A stretch of 6,963 nucleotides of DNA from Pseudomonadota bacterium (lineage in GTDB: Bacteria; Pseudomonadota; Gammaproteobacteria; Burkholderiales; Sulfuricellaceae), in contig JAJXTJ010000064.1 of the NCBI GenBank assembly GCA_021783895.1, forward strand, positions 1 through 6,963, written 5' to 3'. Below are positions 1 to 5,313 of the stretch, piece by piece. The position numbers and the translations under genes were made by a program. The notes under the pieces are model-generated. The model did no database searches. It saw only the letters and a program-made list of their open reading frames with translations, and was not told the DNA's origin. How positions within the stretch are numbered: the first letter of the stretch is position 1; each line of letters begins with the position of its first letter.

Positions 1-432
1 CCAGAAATCGGCAACCGCGAGCCCACTACGGTCTACCGCGCCACCAGGGAAGGCGAGCCGGTGGCGGCGGCGCTCGAAGCCTCTGCCCCCGACGGCTACG
101 GCGGCAGGATCAAGTTCATCATCGCCATCAAGGCAAGCGGCGAAATTTCCGGGGTGCGCGTGATCGACCACCACGAAACCCCGGGGCTGGGCGACTATAT
201 TGAAATTGCAAAAAGCAAATGGATCACCATCTTTGACGGGAACTCGCTGGCCAATACGCCGGACAAGGACTGGAAAGTCAGAAAGGACGGCGGCAAATTC
301 GAATACAACGCCGGTGCAACGGTCTCGCCGCGCGCCCTGATCAAGGCCGTGCACAAGACACTGGAATATTTCCGGGAAAATCAGGACAAGATCTTCGCCT
401 TGCCCGCAAGCGTACAGGAGGCTGCAAAATGA
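1..432 (+). CDS. rnfG: Electron transport complex subunit RnfG/RsxG, 3' part (5' end outside window)
   Basis: This is the C-terminal 143 residues of RnfG, the periplasm-facing flavoprotein subunit of the Rnf (Rsx) membrane complex, which moves electrons between ferredoxin, NADH or SoxR-type partners. The reading frame is open from base 1, so the N-terminal membrane anchor lies upstream; the GTG at 61 is an internal codon. The fragment holds the FMN-binding domain: a segment with HHETPGLGDY about halfway, and near the end AGATVSPRALIKAV, which fits the family motif (S/T)GATx(S/T). The threonine at 319-321 is the residue expected to carry covalently bound FMN. The fragment is about 70% of the usual length of roughly 200 residues. 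The stop overlaps the start of rnfE by four bases (ATGA), indicating translational coupling. Identification rests on the motif and on the rnfE-nth neighbours. Confidence 0.93.
   Translation, partial: PEIGNREPTTVYRATREGEPVAAALEASAPDGYGGRIKFIIAIKASGEISGVRVIDHHETPGLGDYIEIAKSKWITIFDGNSLANTPDKDWKVRKDGGKFEYNAGATVSPRALIKAVHKTLEYFRENQDKIFALPASVQEAAK
416..421 (+). promoter_or_regulatory. Ribosome binding site of rnfE
   Basis: A perfect AGGAGG lies seven bases before the ATG at 429, inside the last codons of rnfG. It fixes the rnfE start and suggests efficient initiation despite the overlapping genes. Confidence 0.85.
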
Positions 433-1124
433 GCGACGTCAGCTATAAAACCATCATCATGGATGGCTTGTGGAAGAACAATGTGGGCGTGGTTGCGCTA
501 CTCGGCCTGTGCCCGCTTCTGGCCGTCAGCACCTCGATCGTCAACGGGGTCGGCCTGGGCCTTGCAACCGCCTTCGTGATGTGCCTGAGCAACGGCGTTG
601 CCTCCCTGACCCGAAGCGTTATTCCGCATGAAATCCGCATTCCCGCCTTCATCCTGATCATCGCCGTGCTGGTCACCATGACCGAGCTGTTGATGCACGC
701 CTATGTGCCTGAACTGTTCCACGTGCTGGGCATCTACATTCCCCTGATCGTAGCCAACTGCGCGGTTCTTGGACGTGTCGAGGCATTCGCCGCGAAGAAC
801 CGGCTGCTGCCTTCCATGGTAGACGGTTTCATTGTCGGCTTCGGCTTGACGCTGGTGCTGGGCACGCTGGGCGGGATGCGCGAACTGGTCGGAAAAGGCA
901 CCCTGCTGTCCGGCATCGACATGGCGCTGGGCGACTGGGCCAAGACACTGGTGATCCACGTGATCCCGAACTACGAAGGCTTCCTGGTCGCAATTCTGCC
1001 GCCCGGCGCGTTCCTGGGACTCGGCATGCTGGTCGCCCTGAAGAAATACCTCGACATGCGCGGCAGCAAACCCGCCGTCGTTCAGTCTCCAGCAAGCCCC
1101 CAACCTCAGACGGTGTCGACCTGA
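429..1124 (+). CDS. rnfE: Electron transport complex subunit RnfE/RsxE
   Basis: RnfE is an inner-membrane subunit of the Rnf complex and a homologue of NqrD of the sodium-pumping NADH:quinone reductase. The 231-residue protein is strongly hydrophobic, with about six membrane segments (roughly residues 19-36, 39-56, 71-89, 97-114, 131-149 and 184-204). Family landmarks are LLGLCPLLAVS, VANCAVLGRVEAFA and GGMRELVGKGTL. Cys28 and Cys111 sit where the NqrD/RnfE family has the cysteines that help hold an intramembrane iron-sulfur cluster between RnfA and RnfE (known from homologous structures; inferred here). The last 20 or so residues are a Pro/Gln/Ser-rich tail beyond the conserved core. The start is set by the AGGAGG at 416-421 and the ATGA overlap with rnfG. 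nth follows after 75 bp with no terminator visible between. Confidence 0.95.
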   Translation: MSDVSYKTIIMDGLWKNNVGVVALLGLCPLLAVSTSIVNGVGLGLATAFVMCLSNGVASLTRSVIPHEIRIPAFILIIAVLVTMTELLMHAYVPELFHVLGIYIPLIVANCAVLGRVEAFAAKNRLLPSMVDGFIVGFGLTLVLGTLGGMRELVGKGTLLSGIDMALGDWAKTLVIHVIPNYEGFLVAILPPGAFLGLGMLVALKKYLDMRGSKPAVVQSPASPQPQTVST

Positions 1125-1199
1125 ACCAGTCGCTCCATCCGGCCAGAAATGGCACTGCATGGCGCTGTTTCTTTTTGTGGTAAGCTTTAAGCTTTTTCC

Positions 1200-1832
1200 A
1201 TGAACGCTGCCAAACGCCGCGAAATCTTCACCCGCTTCCGCGCCGCCAACCCCAAGCCCACCACCGAGCTGGTCTACCGCACCCCGTTCGAACTGCTGGT
1301 GGCGGTGGTGCTGTCGGCCCAGGCCACGGACAAGAGCGTCAACCTCGCCACCACCAAATTGTTTCCGCTGGCCGATACGCCGCAGAAGATGCTCGCCCTC
1401 GGCCAGGAAGGGCTGGAATCCTTCGTCAAATCCATCGGCCTGTACAAGAGCAAGGCCAGGCACCTGATCGCAACCTGCCGCCTGCTGCTGGAACAGCACT
1501 GCGGCGAAGTACCGCGCAGCCGCGAGGCGCTGGAAAAGCTGCCCGGCGTCGGGCGCAAGACCGCCAGCGTGATCTTGAACACCGCCTTCGGCGAGCCCAC
1601 CATCGCCGTGGATACCCACATCTTCCGCGTCGCCAACCGCACCGGCATCGCGCCGGGCAAGACCGTGCTGCAGGTGGAAAAAAACCTGCTCAAGTTCGTC
1701 GCCCCCGAATTCCGCCACGATGCGCACCACTGGCTGATCCTGCATGGCCGCTACGTGTGCAAGGCGCGCAAGCCGGACTGCCCGCACTGCCTGATCAACG
1801 ACCTGTGCGAATACGAAGAGAAAACAATATAA
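1200..1832 (+). CDS. nth: Endonuclease III (DNA glycosylase / AP lyase)
   Basis: Nth removes oxidised pyrimidines from DNA and cuts the resulting abasic site by beta-elimination in base excision repair. The 210-residue protein carries every key feature: the helix-hairpin-helix LPGVGRKTA with catalytic Lys120, the catalytic Asp138 in AVDTHIFRV, and a C-terminal iron-sulfur loop with Cys187, Cys194, Cys197 and Cys203 (C-x6-C-x2-C-x5-C). These positions match E. coli Nth numbering, so the ATG at 1200 is very likely the true start, although no clear Shine-Dalgarno precedes it (the upstream bases are a tandem AAGCTTT repeat at 1182-1195). The gene follows rnfE as in the E. coli rsx-nth operon, so co-transcription is likely. 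No terminator hairpin with a T-run is visible after the stop. Confidence 0.98.
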   Translation: MNAAKRREIFTRFRAANPKPTTELVYRTPFELLVAVVLSAQATDKSVNLATTKLFPLADTPQKMLALGQEGLESFVKSIGLYKSKARHLIATCRLLLEQHCGEVPRSREALEKLPGVGRKTASVILNTAFGEPTIAVDTHIFRVANRTGIAPGKTVLQVEKNLLKFVAPEFRHDAHHWLILHGRYVCKARKPDCPHCLINDLCEYEEKTI

Positions 1833-1879
1833 ACTCAAGGGACGAATTCGCTCCTGCTGGGCACAAGAGGCCAGGCAAA

Positions 1880-1908
1880 TTGCAAAGTGTTAATTTACAC
1901 GCTACAAT
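1880..1908 (+). promoter_or_regulatory. Promoter of higBA with embedded operator-like palindrome
   Basis: A sigma70-type promoter is readable: -35 TTGCAA (1880-1885), a 17-bp spacer and -10 TACAAT (1903-1908). The spacer contains GTGTTAATTTACAC (1887-1900), a 14-bp palindrome with one mismatched pair. A palindrome lying between -35 and -10 is where an autorepressing HigA antitoxin would be expected to bind. The start of transcription predicted from the -10 falls at about 1914-1916, on top of the higB GTG, so the transcript may be leaderless. The promoter is read directly from sequence; the operator role is inferred. Confidence 0.7.
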
Positions 1909-1914
1909 TGAAAC

Positions 1915-2184
1915 GTGATTAAAACATTCCGGCACAAAGGGCTTGAGGCTTTCTTTCGCTCTGGCAGCAAGGCTGGGATACAGCCGAGCCACGCTGCCAA
2001 GTTGAGGGTGCAACTTACCCAGCTTGAGAAAGCCCGCAATCCAAGTGACATGAATGCACCGGGCTGGCGATTGCACCCGTTGACCAATGATCATTGGTCA
2101 ATATGGGTAAACGGCAATTGGCGCATGACTTTCGCCTTTGAAGGTGAGGATGTGATCCTGGTTGATTATCTGGACTATCATTGA
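1915..2184 (+). CDS. higB: HigB toxin, RelE-like ribosome-dependent mRNA endonuclease
   Basis: HigB-family toxins bind the ribosome and cut translated mRNA; HigA neutralises them. The 89-residue protein begins MIKTFRHKGLEAFF and contains GIQPSHAAKLRVQLTQLEKA, MNAPGWRLHPL, VNGNWRMTF and the terminal VDYLDYH, which together are the family signature (host inhibition of growth / plasmid maintenance killer). I chose GTG 1915 because the family nearly always starts at this M-I-x-x-F position. No Shine-Dalgarno is visible, consistent with a leaderless transcript. As I recall the family, the loop after RLHPL is usually about three residues longer (a KG-x-x-KG type loop); here it is TNDHWS, encoded by a perfect 22-bp DNA palindrome. 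higA follows nine bases after the stop. This is the toxin-first order typical of HigBA. The module is likely intact. Confidence 0.93.
   Translation: MIKTFRHKGLEAFFRSGSKAGIQPSHAAKLRVQLTQLEKARNPSDMNAPGWRLHPLTNDHWSIWVNGNWRMTFAFEGEDVILVDYLDYH
2080..2101. repeat. Perfect 22-bp palindrome inside higB
   Basis: The half-site TTGACCAATGA is followed immediately by its exact reverse complement, giving an 11+11 palindrome with no mismatch and no spacer. It encodes the loop LTNDHWS of HigB. In RNA it can fold into a short stem. It could be a second operator, an mRNA hairpin tuning higB against higA translation, or the scar of a small insertion. The palindrome is certain; its role is unknown. Confidence 0.9.
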
Positions 2185-2193
2185 GGTAAAAAC

Positions 2194-2478
2194 ATGAGCA
2201 GAATGCACAATCCGGCACACCCAGGCGAAGTGTTGCGCGAATGGATACCGGAGAGCATGACGGTAAGCCAGGCCGCCGAGCAGCTTGGCGTGTCCCGTGT
2301 CACGCTATCCAAAATACTTAACGGGAAAGCCGGTATTACGGCAGACATGGCCCTGCGTTTGGCTGCATGGCTCAACACCAGCGCGGAAGTTTGGGCCGAC
2401 ATGCAGACCCAATGGGAACTATGGCAAGCAGAGCAAAATCCGCGACCTATCATCCGCCCCCTCAAGTTGGCCGCATAA
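2194..2478 (+). CDS. higA: HigA antitoxin, XRE-type helix-turn-helix regulator
   Basis: HigA binds and neutralises HigB and normally represses the higBA promoter. The 94-residue protein opens with MSRMHNPAHPGEVLREW, the family's N-terminal signature, followed by a helix-turn-helix at about residues 24-46 (SQAAEQLGVSRVTLSKILNG) and a helical dimerisation segment (DMALRLAAWLNTSAEVW). GAGG at 2183-2186, overlapping the higB stop, lies seven bases before the ATG at 2194 and supports this start; a second in-frame ATG at 2203 is less well placed. The gene is transcribed with higB and is likely to bind the palindrome at 1887-1900. Length and domain content match the family, with no sign of damage. 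Confidence 0.94.
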   Translation: MSRMHNPAHPGEVLREWIPESMTVSQAAEQLGVSRVTLSKILNGKAGITADMALRLAAWLNTSAEVWADMQTQWELWQAEQNPRPIIRPLKLAA

Positions 2479-2584
2479 TGGAAGTTTCCCCCGCCAACCA
2501 TACAACAGAGATTGCAGCCAGCATGGAAATGTACTGAACCCTGTGTATAGAGTCTGCCCCATTGATTTGCGAAAGGAATAGGCT

Positions 2585-2989
2585 ATGAGGTTCAATGCCC
2601 TGGACGTCGAGACCGCCAACCCGGACATGTCAAGCATTTGCCAGATCGGCATCGTCCACTTCGAGGATGGGAAACCCGATCCGCATACTCACCGAAACCG
2701 ATTTCCTTTCCATGGTGGCCCAACGATGATGCCCGGCTTTGTCCAGGTGGATCACCACACCTTCTACGCCGACATTTGGCTGCGGATCAAGAAGGACGTG
2801 GAAGCCGTGGAGAGCAACTGGGCCGACGCCAGGAAAGGCGTCCGTCAGATTGTCATTAAATGGGGTTACAAAGACGAAAAGACTGGGGAACAGATCATCC
2901 TCGCTATCATCCGAGCCGATGATGCCAGCGAGGAACACTGGGTAGTTGAGAGCCTGATTTCAGGAACTTGGCGTGCGGCTAAAAGTTAA
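2585..2989 (+). CDS. Composite ORF: DEDDh exonuclease N-terminus joined to an unrecognised C-terminus
   Basis: This 134-residue ORF has a good ribosome site (AAAGGA at 2572-2577, seven bases before ATG 2585). Its first 30 or so residues are the start of a DnaQ/RNase T-like 3'-5' exonuclease: LDVETAN (Asp7 and Glu9, motif I) followed by MSSICQIGIVHFEDGK. All later catalytic motifs are absent, so it cannot be an active exonuclease. Residues about 31-47 (PDPHTHRNRFPFHGG) look unlike real protein, and the same bases in frame 3 encode a BRCT-like tail (separate entry). From about residue 48 codon use looks genuine again: a charged protein with DIWLRIKKDVEAVESNWADARKG and ILAIIRADDASEEHWVVES that I do not recognise. 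An ATG at 2726 or 2729 could start this 88/87-residue portion as its own gene. The one-ORF reading and the remnant-plus-small-gene reading are both possible. Confidence 0.6.
   Translation: MRFNALDVETANPDMSSICQIGIVHFEDGKPDPHTHRNRFPFHGGPTMMPGFVQVDHHTFYADIWLRIKKDVEAVESNWADARKGVRQIVIKWGYKDEKTGEQIILAIIRADDASEEHWVVESLISGTWRAAKS
2673..2729 (+). pseudogene. Remnant of the BRCT-type C-terminal tail of an exonuclease (frame 3)
   Basis: In the frame one base ahead of the composite ORF, these bases read NPIRILTETDFLSMVAQR followed by TGA at 2727-2729. The pattern IxIxTExxFLxMV is the typical end of a BRCT domain in bacterial exonuclease-BRCT and ligase proteins. With the exonuclease N-terminus just upstream, the simplest reading is one exonuclease-BRCT gene that lost its whole middle through a frame-changing internal deletion near 2670-2685. 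Its TGA overlaps the ATGATG at 2726-2731. The BRCT assignment rests on a short motif and is tentative. Confidence 0.5.
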
Positions 2990-3010
2990 CGAGATTAGAG
3001 TGACTTTACC

Positions 3011-3035
3011 GGGGCGAAGTCGGTGATTTTGCCCC
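3011..3035 (+). terminator. Hairpin between the composite ORF and the FIST gene, possible weak terminator
   Basis: GGGGCGAAG (3011-3019) can pair with TTTTGCCCC (3027-3035), with G-U pairs, around the 7-base loop TCGGTGA. It lies 22 bases after the stop at 2989. No T-run follows on the plus strand, so Rho-independent termination would be weak; it could instead be an mRNA-stabilising hairpin. Confidence 0.35.
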
Positions 3036-3075
3036 TCACTCCTCACCCCCTACACCTCACTGAATTTAAATTGAA

Positions 3076-4164
3076 ATGAATATCGCTACCGGACTCGCCA
3101 CCGCCCCCATCGCCGAACCGCAGCTTGCCGGACTGGCCGTTGCGGCCGCCATGGAGAAGGCTGGGCTGACCATCGCCAACAGCGTGCTGCTGTTCCTCAC
3201 CCCCGAGTTCGCCCGCGACCCCAAGCCCGCCCTTCTGGCCGCGTCCCGCGCCAGCAATTGCACCCGCATCATCGGCTGCACGGCAGCGGGAATTTTCACC
3301 GAGCAGGACTGGGTGCTGGACGCGCCGGCCGCTGCCGCAATGGTGTTTTGCGGCGGCGTCAGCCTGGCCCCCGCGCCGCAACCGCAGGCGGACGACCTGA
3401 TCCTGTCGCTGGCCGCCCCCAACGCCCTCAACTCGGCCTGGATCGGCGAACCGGGGCGGCGCTTCGGCGGGATATCGGGAGACGCGACCGGGCAGGGGCC
3501 GTTCAAGGTGTGGTGCGGCGGCAGGACGGCGGAAAGCGGTCGCTGCGAAACCCGGATCGCCGATGCAAGCGGTGTCGTCGGCGTTTCCCTGGGCATCCGC
3601 GCCCTGAACGAGCCGCTGGCCATCACCCAGGCCAGCGGCTACGACGTGATCTCGCTCGGGCAGCAGCCCGCCATGAACGTGCTGACGCGCGAACTGCCTC
3701 TCGATCTTCGCGGCGAGGACCACCTTCCCCTGCACCTGCTGATGGCCGGAATCATCCACGGCGATCCGGCCACGGCCATCGCGGCGGGTCGCTTCCACCT
3801 CGCGCCGATCATTTCCGCCAATACCGAGGATCGCTCGGTCACCCTCTCAGCGCGCCTTGCGCCCGGCGAACAGATGTTCTGGGCGGTGCGCCAGCCGCTG
3901 GCCGCCGAACGCGACATGCGCCTGACGATAGACCGCTTGCAGCGGGAACTCGACGCCCCGCCCGATTTCGGCCTGCTGTTTCCCTGCATGGGACGCGGCC
4001 CCTATTTCTACGGCGGAGTGGACCGCGACTTCGACCTGGTCAAGCAGCGCTTCCCGGACATGCCGCTGATCGGCTTCTATGGCAACGGCGGAATCGGGCC
4101 GCTGGACGGCGCCAACCAGCTGCTGCAATATGCCGCCGTGCTGGGTTTATTTCACCATGTTTAA
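3076..4164 (+). CDS. FIST domain protein (FIST_N + FIST_C), putative small-ligand sensor
   Basis: FIST domains are intracellular sensory modules proposed to bind small ligands such as amino acids; no enzymatic activity is known. The 362-residue protein has a FIST_N region from about residue 30, with IIGCTAAGIFTEQDW at about 65-79, and a FIST_C region ending in LLFPCMGRGPYFYGGVDRDF (about 300-318) and PLIGFYGNGGIGPL (about 330-343), both characteristic. There is no transmembrane segment or fused signalling domain, so it is a stand-alone cytoplasmic FIST protein. In-frame stops at 3061 and 3067 make ATG 3076 the first possible start. No clear Shine-Dalgarno is present; just upstream is the perfect palindrome AATTTAAATT (3063-3072). 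It overlaps the DUF1841 gene by eight bases, so the two are probably translated from one mRNA. Confidence 0.9.
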   Translation: MNIATGLATAPIAEPQLAGLAVAAAMEKAGLTIANSVLLFLTPEFARDPKPALLAASRASNCTRIIGCTAAGIFTEQDWVLDAPAAAAMVFCGGVSLAPAPQPQADDLILSLAAPNALNSAWIGEPGRRFGGISGDATGQGPFKVWCGGRTAESGRCETRIADASGVVGVSLGIRALNEPLAITQASGYDVISLGQQPAMNVLTRELPLDLRGEDHLPLHLLMAGIIHGDPATAIAAGRFHLAPIISANTEDRSVTLSARLAPGEQMFWAVRQPLAAERDMRLTIDRLQRELDAPPDFGLLFPCMGRGPYFYGGVDRDFDLVKQRFPDMPLIGFYGNGGIGPLDGANQLLQYAAVLGLFHHV

Positions 4165-4579
4165 CCCGACCCGCGATCAGGCGCGCCGCTTTTTTTTCGA
4201 TTCCTGGAAAAAATTCCGCGCCCGCCAGCCGCTGTCCGATCTCGAATCCATCGCGCTCGACCTGATGCAACAGCATCCCGAATATCACGCCATTTTCGAC
4301 AACCCGGATCGCTACGCCGAGCGCGATTATCTGCCCGAGTCGGGCGAAGCCAACCCCTTCCTGCACCTGAGCCTGCATCTGGCGATCCGCGAACAGCTAC
4401 CGATCGACCAGCCGCGCGGCATCGCCGCCCACTACCGGCGCCTGCTGGAAAAGACCGGCAGCGCGCACGACGCCGAACATTTGATCATGGACTGCCTGGG
4501 GGAAATGATCTGGCAGGCGCAACGCCAGCGCACCCAGCCAGACCCAGCCATCTACTTGTCATGCCTGGAAAAATACTAG
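4157..4579 (+). CDS. DUF1841 family protein
   Basis: This 140-residue cytoplasmic protein belongs to DUF1841, a family of unknown function that I know from Beta- and Gammaproteobacteria. It starts MFNPTRDQARRFFFDSW and contains ALDLMQQHPEYHAIFDNPDRY, NPFLHLSLHLAIREQLPIDQP and IMDCLGEMIWQAQR, all typical of the family; histidine-rich helices suggest metal or ligand binding, but this is unproven. I chose ATG 4157, within the last codons of the FIST gene (8-bp overlap), because the family begins MFNP; the frame is open further upstream but those codons are a shadow of the FIST gene. The overlap implies coupling with the FIST protein and perhaps a shared task. The protein appears complete. Confidence 0.93.
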   Translation: MFNPTRDQARRFFFDSWKKFRARQPLSDLESIALDLMQQHPEYHAIFDNPDRYAERDYLPESGEANPFLHLSLHLAIREQLPIDQPRGIAAHYRRLLEKTGSAHDAEHLIMDCLGEMIWQAQRQRTQPDPAIYLSCLEKY

Positions 4580-4606
4580 AATCATCGTGCAAAACCATTT
4601 TGAACC

Positions 4607-4610
4607 GGAG
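4607..4610 (+). promoter_or_regulatory. Ribosome binding site before the truncated haem-protein ORF
   Basis: GGAG lies eight bases before ATG 4619. Its good placement suggests that ATG 4619 is the original start codon of the collapsed gene and not a chance internal methionine. Confidence 0.5.
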
Positions 4611-4618
4611 ACCGCCAC

Positions 4619-4786
4619 ATGAAGGCGATCCCGACGCAGGAAGTGTGTCTGAGTTGCCATGACACCGATGAAACCATCCCGCCGACCGTGAAGGAAACGC
4701 TGAAATCCGAATACCCCCACGACAAGGCCACCGGCTACACGCCGGGATAAATACGTAGCGCCATCACCATCAAGCGCCCGCTGTAA
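4619..4786 (+). pseudogene. Remnant of a DUF3365 (Tll0287-like) c-type haem protein
   Basis: The ORF 4619-4750 encodes 43 residues: MKAIPTQEVCLSCHDTDETI and onward to EYPHDKATGYTPG. CLSCH is a c-type haem attachment motif, and the spacing to YPHDKATGY is that of the C-terminal end of DUF3365-type periplasmic haem proteins. After the TAA at 4748-4750 the same frame continues as IRSAITIKRPL and then TAA (4784-4786), which is the conserved family ending (GDIRGAxSxKRPL type). So the family Asp codon appears to have become a stop. The N-terminal signal peptide and sensor portion, normally about 130 residues, are missing although a good ribosome site and ATG are retained. This points to an internal deletion plus a nonsense change. 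Without a signal peptide the piece could not be exported for haem attachment. Confidence 0.75.
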
Positions 4787-4917
4787 CGGGTTCATGCTAA
4801 ACGCCCCGCTCGAAGCCGTGGCTTGTCATCAAAAGCGGCGCACGCGATTGAAACAAACACCTAACCTGTGAGCCAATAAACACGGCTATCTCCAATGATG
4901 TGCTTGTAGATTGCCTA

Positions 4918-4945
4918 TTGACGGCGCTTGCAGAAAAGCCGTCAA
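4918..4945. repeat. Inverted repeat, 8-bp perfect stem
   Basis: TTGACGGC (4918-4925) and GCCGTCAA (4938-4945) are perfect inverted repeats around a 12-base loop. No T-run follows on either strand, so it is not a standard terminator. Confidence 0.6.
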
Positions 4946-4967
4946 AAATGGGGGCGGCTTTCACTTC

Positions 4968-5000
4968 GGCGTAATGTGCTTCGGCTTACTCCATTGCGTC
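4968..5000. repeat. REP-like extragenic hairpin
   Basis: GGCGTAATG (4968-4976) pairs imperfectly (7 of 9) with CATTGCGTC (4992-5000), with a GC-TTCG-GC cap in between. The GCGTAATG...TTCGGC...CATTGCG pattern resembles dispersed extragenic palindromes of Proteobacteria. Copy number in the genome is needed to confirm. Confidence 0.35.
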
Positions 5001-5159
5001 TTACGCGCGTTGAAATGTGGTTTCTTTATTGGCTACTGATGGTCTGCGACGTGCCATAACCCGACACTGAAGTATTTTCCACAAAGCAGACTGTGAGGCC
5101 CTTCTGGTGTATGCTAATGCCCTATATTACGAGGTGCTGCTTTCCACGATAATTTAGTG

Positions 5160-5175
5160 CTGGATAAAAATACAG
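5160..5175. promoter_or_regulatory. LexA-like SOS box, relic of an integrase promoter
   Basis: CTGGATAAAAATACAG fits the proteobacterial LexA consensus CTG-N10-CAG with an AT-rich centre (one base off CTGT-N8-ACAG). Many integron integrase promoters carry such a box between intI and attI. Here it ends 56 bases before the first GTTA repeat of the attI-like site, about the spacing I recall for class 1 integrons. No integrase ORF follows on the minus strand. The site is seen; its role is inferred. Confidence 0.6.
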
Positions 5176-5199
5176 CATGGTTACCGAAAAGCCATGCTG
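5173..5199. repeat. Inverted repeat between SOS box and attI
   Basis: CAGCATGG (5173-5180) and CCATGCTG (5192-5199) are perfect inverted repeats with an 11-base loop. The left arm shares its first three bases with the LexA-like box. It may influence transcription toward the cassette, or it may be a chance structure. Confidence 0.6.
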
Positions 5200-5225
5200 C
5201 AAGCTGCTTTTAGTGCGATGAACGA

Positions 5226-5290
5226 CGCCGAGTTAGGGAGCAGGCGCCGGAGTTATGCAGCAAAACTGTCTCCCGATAACAAAGTTGGGC
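5226..5290 (+). other. attI: attI-like integron integration site
   Basis: The site ends in the core GTTGGGC (5284-5290), matching GTTRRRY, preceded by AAC-AAA, so AAC and GTT face each other across three A bases as in attI1. Upstream are two direct-repeat-like elements, GTTAGGGAGCAG (5232) and GTTATGCAGCA (5252), which closely resemble the attI1 repeats GTTATGGAGCAG and GTTACGCAGCA as I recall them. The 32-base distance from the second repeat to the core also matches. The left edge is set by analogy with the 65-bp attI1. The comparison is from memory. Confidence 0.8.
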
Positions 5291-5301
5291 ATCGCAACAG
5301 C

Positions 5302-5307
5302 AGGGGG
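5302..5307 (+). promoter_or_regulatory. Ribosome binding site of the cassette gene
   Basis: AGGGGG lies six bases before ATG 5314 and inside the cassette. It decides the start against the longer ORF beginning at 5194. Confidence 0.65.
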
Positions 5308-5313
5308 TATTCA

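Larger units (their letters stand above)
4787..5159. other. Gene-free stretch with hairpins
   Basis: I find no credible coding region on either strand here; minus-strand frames are broken by frequent stops, including where an integron integrase would be expected. It contains a 12-bp palindrome AAGCCGTGGCTT near 4813-4824 and two larger hairpins (separate entries). Base composition is more AT-rich than that of the flanking genes. It may be the footprint of a deleted integrase gene, or unrelated intergenic DNA joined at the deletion point. Confidence 0.5.

Noticed and set aside
498..1838. Long minus-strand ORF (446 aa) across rnfE and nth
   Set aside because: It is the antisense shadow of two well-identified genes; its Q/H/D/V/A-rich composition is typical of reverse reading of GC-rich coding DNA, and no family is recognisable.
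3043..3798. Minus-strand ORF of 251 aa over the FIST gene
   Set aside because: Low-complexity antisense shadow of the same FIST coding region.
3258..4265. Plus-strand ORF of 335 aa overlapping the FIST gene
   Set aside because: Arginine/proline-rich shifted-frame shadow of the FIST gene, which has clear family motifs in its own frame.
4788..4865. Possible second attC-like palindrome upstream (GCTAAAC ... ACCTAAC)
   Set aside because: Stems are short and no GTTRRRY/RYYYAAC pair sits at the right spacing, so it does not meet the attC pattern.
5000..5135. Search for an integrase (intI) N-terminus on the minus strand
   Set aside because: Only very short frames such as MARRRPSVANKETTFQRA are present, with no tyrosine-recombinase motif.
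5194..5313. N-terminal extension of the cassette ORF from ATG 5194
   Set aside because: It would be encoded by the inverted repeat and the attI site, lacks a ribosome site, and ATG 5314 has a well-placed one.
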